From positions 1 through 12,119 of the forward strand of contig JAGWVO010000077.1 of the NCBI GenBank assembly GCA_018970845.1: 12,119 nucleotides of DNA, read 5' to 3'. Source of the DNA: Planctomycetota bacterium. Its GTDB lineage: Bacteria; Planctomycetota; Planctomycetia; Gemmatales; Gemmataceae. A program made the position numbers and the translations under genes. Position 1 is the first letter of the stretch. Every line of letters begins with the position of its first letter. Under the pieces are notes generated by a model. The model saw only the letters and a program-made list of their open reading frames with translations, had not been told where the DNA came from and searched no databases. Positions 6,901-12,119 of the stretch are shown here, in pieces.

Positions 6901-8370
6901 ATGGTTCGCTTCCTGATGGTAGTTGCGATGCTGCTATCCTCCTCCCTGCCAGCATGGTCTCAGCAGGGGGGCCGGGACAACTCTCCCGTCAGCTTCATCC
7001 GAGATGTTGCTCCCATATTCAAGGAAAACTGTTTTGGCTGCCACGGGGCCAAGAACCCCAAGGGCAAGCTGGACATGACCAAGATCGAAGCACTCAGGAA
7101 AGGCGGCACCAAGGACGATCCGATCGTTCCCGGAAAACCCGACGAAAGCCACCTGGTCGATGTGCTGAAAGCTTCGGATGCGAGCCGTATGCCTCCCAAG
7201 GAAACTGGCGACGCCCTTCCGGCCGCGAAAATCGCCGTGATTGAACGCTGGATTGCCCAAGGTGCCAAGATCGACTCCGAGCTCACACCTTCAACGGACA
7301 TTGTCAAGGAACTTCGCAGGCGCTGGACTCCTCCGGCCCCCTTGGAGAAATACTCATATCCCGTGCAGATGACGGCCTTGGCCTTCTCACCTGACGGCAA
7401 GTCGCTTGTCGCCAGCGGCCATCATGAACTCACCATCTGGGACACCGAGAGTGGAAAACTTACCGGCAGGCTGAAAACCCGCTCCCGCCGGGCGATGTCC
7501 CTCGTTTTCCTTCCCGATGGAATGCTGGTAGCGGGAGGAGGCAGGCCTGGTGAAGAGGGCGATGTTTCCGTTTACAACCTTAAGGCCGCGCCGGCCAAAA
7601 CCGCCGACGGCATAGCGTGGTTTGATGGCGTGTCCGACACCAAGGTTCTCGTGCGAAGGCTTCTGGAAACCGATGACGAGGTTCAATGCCTCGCGCTTTC
7701 CAACGATGGCAAGTCCTTGGCCGCCGGGGGTTGCGACCGCATGATTCACCTGTGGGATCTTTCCCCGGGCATTGCCGGCGCCAAATTGCTTCAAAGCATC
7801 GAGAATCACGCCGATTGGGTTTTTGGCGTTGCGTTTTCCGCCGATGGCAAACGCTTGGCTAGCGCCAGCCGTGACAAGACCGCCAAGTTGTGGGACATCA
7901 CGGCCAAGGAATCTTTGCTCACTTTCCCGGATCACCAAAACCCTGTTTTTGGTGTTGCCCTCAAGGCGGATGGCAAGCTCGGCTACAGCGCCGGGGAGGA
8001 TCGTCAAATCAGGTCTTGGACCATCACCAACGATCAGGGTGCCAAGCAGGCCAAGACCATGGCCGGACACAATGGCCCCATCCTCAAGTTGATTCAGCAT
8101 TCCAAGAATCCGTGGCTGATTACCGCCTCCGCTGACAATTCTGTTCGCCTCTGGAATGCCGACACCGCCGCGGTGATGAAAACCATGGCTGGACACACGG
8201 ATCATGTTCTTTCGATCGCCGTCAGTCCGGAAGGCTCGACACTGGCTTCGGGTTCCTACAACGGGGAGATTCGCCTTTGGAAAATCCCTGATGGAACAGC
8301 CATCAGGGATTTCTCCGGGTCTCCGGGGCAGCAGTTGGCTTCAACGACCACCCCTGCCCCCAAGAAATGA
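6901..8370 (+). CDS. Secreted planctomycete-type cytochrome c domain (PSCyt1-like) fused to a WD40 beta-propeller
   Basis: A 489-residue exported protein. The N-terminus is a signal peptide: MVR, a hydrophobic stretch (about 4-18) and a likely cut after AWS (18-20). Next comes a cytochrome c domain of the planctomycete type: FIRDVAPIFKENCFGCHG (32-49) with the haem-binding C44, C47 and H48, then the usual PGKPDES stretch (77-83) and MPP (97-99), in which Met97 is the candidate second haem ligand. From about residue 155 to 465 there are seven WD40 blades (about 157-183, 197-227, 260-288, 305-333, 348-374, 391-419, 434-462), several ending in LWD or LWN. Paralogues of this architecture are numerous in Planctomycetota; their function is mostly unknown, with electron transfer or protein docking outside the cytoplasmic membrane the usual guess. 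An in-frame ATG at 6877 would add eight residues but lacks a ribosome binding site. The stop overlaps the next gene's start (ATGA, 8367-8370), so it heads a probable operon. Confidence 0.9.
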   Translation: MVRFLMVVAMLLSSSLPAWSQQGGRDNSPVSFIRDVAPIFKENCFGCHGAKNPKGKLDMTKIEALRKGGTKDDPIVPGKPDESHLVDVLKASDASRMPPKETGDALPAAKIAVIERWIAQGAKIDSELTPSTDIVKELRRRWTPPAPLEKYSYPVQMTALAFSPDGKSLVASGHHELTIWDTESGKLTGRLKTRSRRAMSLVFLPDGMLVAGGGRPGEEGDVSVYNLKAAPAKTADGIAWFDGVSDTKVLVRRLLETDDEVQCLALSNDGKSLAAGGCDRMIHLWDLSPGIAGAKLLQSIENHADWVFGVAFSADGKRLASASRDKTAKLWDITAKESLLTFPDHQNPVFGVALKADGKLGYSAGEDRQIRSWTITNDQGAKQAKTMAGHNGPILKLIQHSKNPWLITASADNSVRLWNADTAAVMKTMAGHTDHVLSIAVSPEGSTLASGSYNGEIRLWKIPDGTAIRDFSGSPGQQLASTTTPAPKK

Positions 8371-9599
8371 CGCGGGTGCCGGCAAGGCCAAGCCTCCGGC
8401 CTTACCTGACAGCCGATTCCGAATCCAACCGTCCGGGATTTTTCCTGGTCAGGGACAACCTCAGGCTTAGCAAGGCCGTTCTCAGGCTCTCGGCGTTTGA
8501 CATCGAATGCGTCAAGCTGTTCGACGGTTCCCACAGCATCCCCGACATTCTTGGCCGGATGGAAAAGCGCCTGGGCAAAGGCGCCATTCCATCCGGCCGA
8601 ATCGAGATGCTCGCGGAGGCTATGGAACAAGCCCTATTCCTTGATACCGACGCATGGCGCGCCGCCGCATGGTCCCCTGTCCGTCCTCCCTCCTGCATTG
8701 GATGCTATGAAGAGGATCCCAAGGCTCTCACGGAACAAATGCGGGATCAGTTCCTGAGGGATGGAGGGCCGGGCGCCCCCGAACGCGAGGCCGCCGACCA
8801 TCGCTTGGATGCCATCCTTGTCCCGCATATCGACTACAACAGGGGTGGATTCAACTTTGCCCATGGCTTCAAAAGCTTGTTTGAACAATCCAACGCAAGG
8901 CTTTTTGTCATTGTTGGCACATCCCATTACAGTCCCAGGCTCTTCACCCTGACACGAAAGGCTTTCGAGACACCACTGGGTGTCGTTCCAACGGATGAAT
9001 CATTCATCGCAAGGATCGAGGAACATTACGGACCCGGACTTTTTGAAGACGAACTGCTTGGTCACCTTCCCGAACATTCCATTGAGCTTGAGGTGGTTTT
9101 TCTCCAGCACATCCTTGGCCCTTCGCGCCCGTTCAGGATCGTGCCGATAGTTGTTGGCTCTTTTGAAGCCCTTCTGGGTGGGAGTGGCAAATCACCGCTG
9201 GAATCCTCGATTGGCAAAATGGCCGCCGCGATTCGGTCGGCGGAAGCGGCGGCGGGCGAACCGGTTTTCTTCATCATCAGCGGAGACCTCGCGCACATCG
9301 GACCCAAGTTTGGCGACCCAAAGCCTGTCGCAAAGGCCATGCTTGACAGCAGTCGGGAGCAGGATGCCCTCCTGCTTGAAAGAGCCGCGTCTGGCGACAT
9401 GGCCGGCTACGCGGCAATCCTGGCCGCGGAACAAGACTCCCGCCGCATTTGCGGATTTCCTCCGACCCATCTGACCCTTTCCACCTTGGGCCCATGCTCG
9501 GGTCGCCTGCTTCGCTACGACCAATTCGTCCACTCCCGCGGCCATGAAAGCGTTAGCTTCGCATCGGTGTCATTCATCAGGGATGGCGCCAACCCATGA
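8367..9599 (+). CDS. amrB: Memo-family protein (AmmeMemoRadiSam system protein B) with extra N-terminal PqqD-like region
   Basis: A 410-residue protein; stand-alone Memo proteins are about 260-300. The Memo domain covers about 146-407 and keeps the residues expected at the metal site, which resembles that of class III extradiol dioxygenases: VPHIDYNRGG (H154), GTSHYSP (H187), PEHSIELEVVFLQ (H237), SGDLAHIGP (H310) and RICG (C362). The biochemical role of bacterial Memo is not settled; the family often sits with AMMECR1 and a radical SAM enzyme, neither of which is in this window. The first 100 residues look like a small winged-helix domain (LSAFDIECVKLFDGSHSIPD, 41-60, then a helical stretch to about 93) resembling PqqD-like peptide-recognition domains; this is a weak, pattern-based match. 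A linker holds CIGC (110-113). Start and stop both lie in ATGA overlaps with the neighbours, implying translational coupling. The sequence in front of the start is a poor ribosome binding site. Confidence 0.88.
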   Translation: MTRVPARPSLRPYLTADSESNRPGFFLVRDNLRLSKAVLRLSAFDIECVKLFDGSHSIPDILGRMEKRLGKGAIPSGRIEMLAEAMEQALFLDTDAWRAAAWSPVRPPSCIGCYEEDPKALTEQMRDQFLRDGGPGAPEREAADHRLDAILVPHIDYNRGGFNFAHGFKSLFEQSNARLFVIVGTSHYSPRLFTLTRKAFETPLGVVPTDESFIARIEEHYGPGLFEDELLGHLPEHSIELEVVFLQHILGPSRPFRIVPIVVGSFEALLGGSGKSPLESSIGKMAAAIRSAEAAAGEPVFFIISGDLAHIGPKFGDPKPVAKAMLDSSREQDALLLERAASGDMAGYAAILAAEQDSRRICGFPPTHLTLSTLGPCSGRLLRYDQFVHSRGHESVSFASVSFIRDGANP

Positions 9600-10531
9600 A
9601 CACGGGAGCCCCCTGCCAATGCGGCTCCGGTTGCCAGCCAGGCCAATGCGTCGTTTCCGCGGCAAGGTCCGGAATGAAGCTGGATTTCAGCGTGGCCACA
9701 ACGGCGTTTGAGCGCGAGGCTGTTCAACAATCGTTCTCCGGTCCCCGATTTTCCTCCCGCTACTTTTCCTGGGGAGATGGGCCGCCTGTTATCCTGGGAC
9801 ACGGCCTTTCAGATCGCTCCGATTCGTTTATTCCCCTGGCCTATCTGCTCAAGAACCGCTTTCAGTGCGTCGGGTGGGACCTTCCCGGCACCCATGCCCC
9901 CGCCGATGAACCCTTGCCCTGGATCAGGCACAAGCATCTCTCGGATCATCTGCTGGCCCTGTGCGACCACCTTCGGCTTGCAAAACCCGTTATCGCCGGG
10001 GCCTCATTTGGATCAACGGTGGCCTTGCGAACCCTGGCGATGGCTCCGGGCCGATTTTCCGGCGGAGTGCTTCAGGGAGGATTCGCCTTTCGCCCGCTGA
10101 ACCATGTCCAACGCAATCTTGTCCGCCTGGCCAGGTTCGCGCGCGGCAGGCTCATGGGCCAAATGCCGAAATACCGCGAGTTCCTGCATCGCGCCAATGG
10201 TGCCGAATTCGCCATGCTCGACTCCCGCCGATGGGAACACCTCGTGGCCTGCGCCGGCGCGACGCCTGTTCGAACCGTTTGCCATCAGGCCCTCTTGCTC
10301 GACAAGGCCGACCTACGGCCCTTGCTTGAGCGAATCACCGTGCCCATGCTTGTCGTTTGCGGTTCCAACGACAAGGTGGTTGATCATCGTTGCGCGCTAG
10401 ACCTGATGTCGGGACTGCCCAATGCCAGAAAAGTGACCTTGTCGGACTGCGGGCATGTGCCTTGCTATACCGATGTCGAGGCCTTGGCGGCTCTCATGAC
10501 CGGATTCATCGACGGGGTGGCAGGTACCTAA
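9596..10531 (+). CDS. Alpha/beta hydrolase with cysteine-rich N-terminus
   Basis: A 311-residue cytoplasmic alpha/beta-hydrolase-fold enzyme. The oxyanion loop is LGHGLSDRSDSF (67-78), the nucleophile elbow is GASFGS (135-140, nucleophile S137), the likely acid is D259 in GSNDKVV, and the catalytic His is H287 in CGHVP. The triad is complete and correctly ordered, so an active esterase, lipase-like or C-C hydrolase is expected; the substrate cannot be told. The first 26 residues precede the fold and contain PCQCGSGCQPGQC (6-18), four cysteines spaced as a possible metal site. The chosen start overlaps the Memo stop (ATGA, 9596-9599) and has AGGGA twelve bases upstream. A later ATG (9674, MKLDF) would remove the cysteine segment and remains a possible alternative start. 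The next gene begins two bases after the stop. Confidence 0.85.
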   Translation: MNTGAPCQCGSGCQPGQCVVSAARSGMKLDFSVATTAFEREAVQQSFSGPRFSSRYFSWGDGPPVILGHGLSDRSDSFIPLAYLLKNRFQCVGWDLPGTHAPADEPLPWIRHKHLSDHLLALCDHLRLAKPVIAGASFGSTVALRTLAMAPGRFSGGVLQGGFAFRPLNHVQRNLVRLARFARGRLMGQMPKYREFLHRANGAEFAMLDSRRWEHLVACAGATPVRTVCHQALLLDKADLRPLLERITVPMLVVCGSNDKVVDHRCALDLMSGLPNARKVTLSDCGHVPCYTDVEALAALMTGFIDGVAGT

Positions 10532-10533
10532 CC

Positions 10534-11781
10534 ATGGCGGATGCGGTGTGGCGAATGCCGATCGTGGGTGTCGGCAGTGATGGCATGTCCGGCCTGACAA
10601 GCCGGGAAAGGCAGGCACTTGCCGAATCCGAGGCAATCATTGGCCAAAATCAGGTACTGTCCCAGTTGGGGGCCACATCGGCGGAACAAGTTCCGCTGGA
10701 TCCCGACTTGTCGGCGGCCGGGAGGGAAATCGCATCCAGGGTCAATCGCCAGAGGTTGGCCTTTGTTGTCTCCGGAGACCCGCTCTTCTATGGATTGGCT
10801 GGCTGGCTGTTCGACACCTTTGGAAAAGACCGATTTGAGGTGCTGCCCCATGTCTCCAGCATGCAGACGGCGTTTGCCCGCATCAAGGAATCCTGGGAAG
10901 ACGCCTACCTGAGCAACCTCCAATCGCAACCCCTGCCAACAGTCATCGAGCGAATGAGGCAGGCTCGAACCGTTGGCCTTTTCACCACTCCGGAAGTCGG
11001 ACCGGCCGCGATCGCTCGAGCCCTACTCGCCAGGGGAATCACGGGGTACCGGGCCCATGTTTGCGAAAACCTTGGCACACCTCGTGAGCGCCTCACGCAA
11101 GGGACGCTCGACGAGATCGCGTCCCTCGACTTCGATCCGCTCAACATTCTCATCCTTTGCAAGCTGCCCGGCGCGGGCGAAAACCATTCAACACGCTCCC
11201 AATCGGCTCTCTTTGGCAATCCCGAAGGCGACTACGCTGTTGATTCACCCGGCAAGGCGCTTGTCACACCCGGGGAAATCCGGTCCATCGCGCTGGGAAT
11301 GCTCCGTTTGCAACCCGGCCTGACTGTCTGGGATATAGGCGCCGGTTCAGGAAGCGTGGCCATTGAGGCCGCAAGGCTCGTCCGTCCCGGCAAGGTGGTA
11401 GCGATTGAGGAGGATGCGGGAGACTTCCAAAAGCTCATCGCCAACCTCGCCAATCATGCGGCCGATGGTGTTGTTCCCGTCAGGGGTTCTGCGCCCGCGG
11501 CATTCGCGGGCCTTGCCCCCCCGGATGCGGTTTTCATTGGCGGCATCAGCCATGAGGTGGTCAGGCTCATCGAGCCCGTTTGGGCCGTTCTCAAACCTGG
11601 CGGAACACTGGTTGCGCATCTCGGATCGATCGAGGGAGTCGCCTCGGTTCAAGCCAAGTTGAGGTCCCATTCCGAGCAGGTGGACTTGGTCCAGATCATG
11701 CTTGCCCGCGGCGTCGATCAACTCGGCACCACGCGACTGGATCCACTTTCGCCGTCATTCATCCTTCGTGCTGGCCGCTGA
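10534..11781 (+). CDS. cobL: Precorrin-6Y C5,15-methyltransferase (decarboxylating), CbiE-CbiT fusion
   Basis: A 415-residue two-domain enzyme of cobalamin (corrin ring) synthesis that methylates precorrin-6B/7 at C5 and C15 and decarboxylates the acetate side chain, using S-adenosylmethionine. Residues 9-212 form the CbiE tetrapyrrole methylase domain: IVGVGSDGMSGLTSRE (10-25), VVSGDPLFYG (78-87) and LPHVSSMQTAFARI (104-117). The typical linker SALFGNPEGDY (224-234) leads to the CbiT domain (243-415) with VTPGEIRSIAL (244-254) and the Rossmann glycine loop WDIGAGSGSVAIEAA (266-280). The open frame extends upstream into the hydrolase gene, but the start at 10534 fits the family N-terminus and has GGCAGG nine bases before it. 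No other cobalamin gene is in the window, so the rest of the pathway must be elsewhere if it is complete. One base separates its stop from the next start. Confidence 0.92.
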   Translation: MADAVWRMPIVGVGSDGMSGLTSRERQALAESEAIIGQNQVLSQLGATSAEQVPLDPDLSAAGREIASRVNRQRLAFVVSGDPLFYGLAGWLFDTFGKDRFEVLPHVSSMQTAFARIKESWEDAYLSNLQSQPLPTVIERMRQARTVGLFTTPEVGPAAIARALLARGITGYRAHVCENLGTPRERLTQGTLDEIASLDFDPLNILILCKLPGAGENHSTRSQSALFGNPEGDYAVDSPGKALVTPGEIRSIALGMLRLQPGLTVWDIGAGSGSVAIEAARLVRPGKVVAIEEDAGDFQKLIANLANHAADGVVPVRGSAPAAFAGLAPPDAVFIGGISHEVVRLIEPVWAVLKPGGTLVAHLGSIEGVASVQAKLRSHSEQVDLVQIMLARGVDQLGTTRLDPLSPSFILRAGR

Positions 11782-11782
11782 A

Positions 11783-12119
11783 ATGGACTCAAGCGCGGAA
11801 GACCCGTTTCGATTGGACCGCTTTCTTGAAGCCCAGGAACCCGTTTTCGAAAAGGTCATGCGGGAACTGAAGGCTGGCCGGAAGCAATCGCACTGGATTT
11901 GGTACATTTTTCCACAATTGGATGGCCTGGTTCCATTTCCCAGCGACAACACAAGGTTTTATTCAATCAAGGGGCCCGCGGAGGCCCACGCCTATCTGAG
12001 TCATCCGATTCTGGGTTCGCGGTTGGTGGAATGCGTCAACGCCGTGCTGGCCCATCGGGATCGTTCTGCCCTCCAGATCTTCGGGGAGGTCGATGAGCAA
12101 AAGCTGTTCTCGAGCATGA
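11783..12119 (+). CDS. DUF1810 family protein, 3'-truncated by the window edge
   Basis: The first 112 codons of a gene that runs off the end of the window. The sequence begins MDSSAEDPFRLDRFLEAQ and contains the features of the DUF1810 family: KQSHWIWYIFPQ (residues 35-46), FYSIKGPAEAHAYLSHP (57-73), and LGSRLVECVNAVLAHR (75-90), followed by ALQIFGEVDEQKLFSSM (93-109). Family members are small (about 140-150 residues), so about three quarters of the protein is visible. Its function is not established. The ATG begins two bases after the cobL stop, with no clear ribosome binding site, so translation probably depends on the upstream gene and it belongs to the same transcript. Confidence 0.85.
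   Translation, partial: MDSSAEDPFRLDRFLEAQEPVFEKVMRELKAGRKQSHWIWYIFPQLDGLVPFPSDNTRFYSIKGPAEAHAYLSHPILGSRLVECVNAVLAHRDRSALQIFGEVDEQKLFSSM

Noticed and set aside
7387..8205. Open frame of 272 codons on the minus strand opposite the WD40 region
   Set aside because: The plus frame has clear WD40 blades; the antisense product is unrecognisable and low in complexity.
10390..10533. Upstream extension of the cobL frame to 10390
   Set aside because: It overlaps the conserved C-terminal part of the hydrolase, including the catalytic His region, and the CbiE domain begins only after 10534.

Overview
The window looks like a piece of a GC-rich bacterial chromosome, most probably from the phylum Planctomycetota. 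The strongest clue is the gene at 6901-8370. It encodes a secreted protein with a planctomycete-type cytochrome c domain (CFGCH haem motif and a later MPP) followed by seven WD40 repeats, an architecture typical of that phylum. Codon use looks even throughout. I see no insertion sequence, phage gene, tRNA, rRNA or CRISPR array. Genes are tightly packed, and several overlap by the four bases ATGA.

Left part (1-3778, plus strand): the 3' end of a type IIA topoisomerase A subunit (ParC/GyrA type), then 16 bases later a complete B subunit (ParE/GyrB type). Together they would form a heterotetrameric topoisomerase, most likely topoisomerase IV or a second gyrase-like enzyme. The A subunit ends in a tail carrying QGKLF twice. 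The B subunit has EGDGA where the family normally has EGDSA.

Middle part (3793-6746, minus strand): a two-gene operon read leftwards. The first gene encodes an Aas-like protein with a degenerate acyltransferase region in front of an intact AMP-forming acyl-CoA/acyl-ACP synthetase. The second encodes a TrmJ-family RNA ribose 2'-O-methyltransferase. Stop and start overlap as ATGA. The operon converges on the topoisomerase genes with only 14 bases between stops.

Right part (6901-12119, plus strand): a 154-base divergent intergenic region, then a dense run of five genes. They encode the cytochrome c-WD40 protein, a Memo-family protein (AmmeMemoRadiSam protein B) with an extra N-terminal domain, an alpha/beta hydrolase with a four-cysteine N-terminus, a fused CbiE-CbiT precorrin methyltransferase (CobL), and a DUF1810 protein cut by the window edge. 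ATGA overlaps and gaps of one or two bases suggest a single transcript. What the five products share is not known. This cluster, and the extended Memo protein in particular, is the least explained part of the window.
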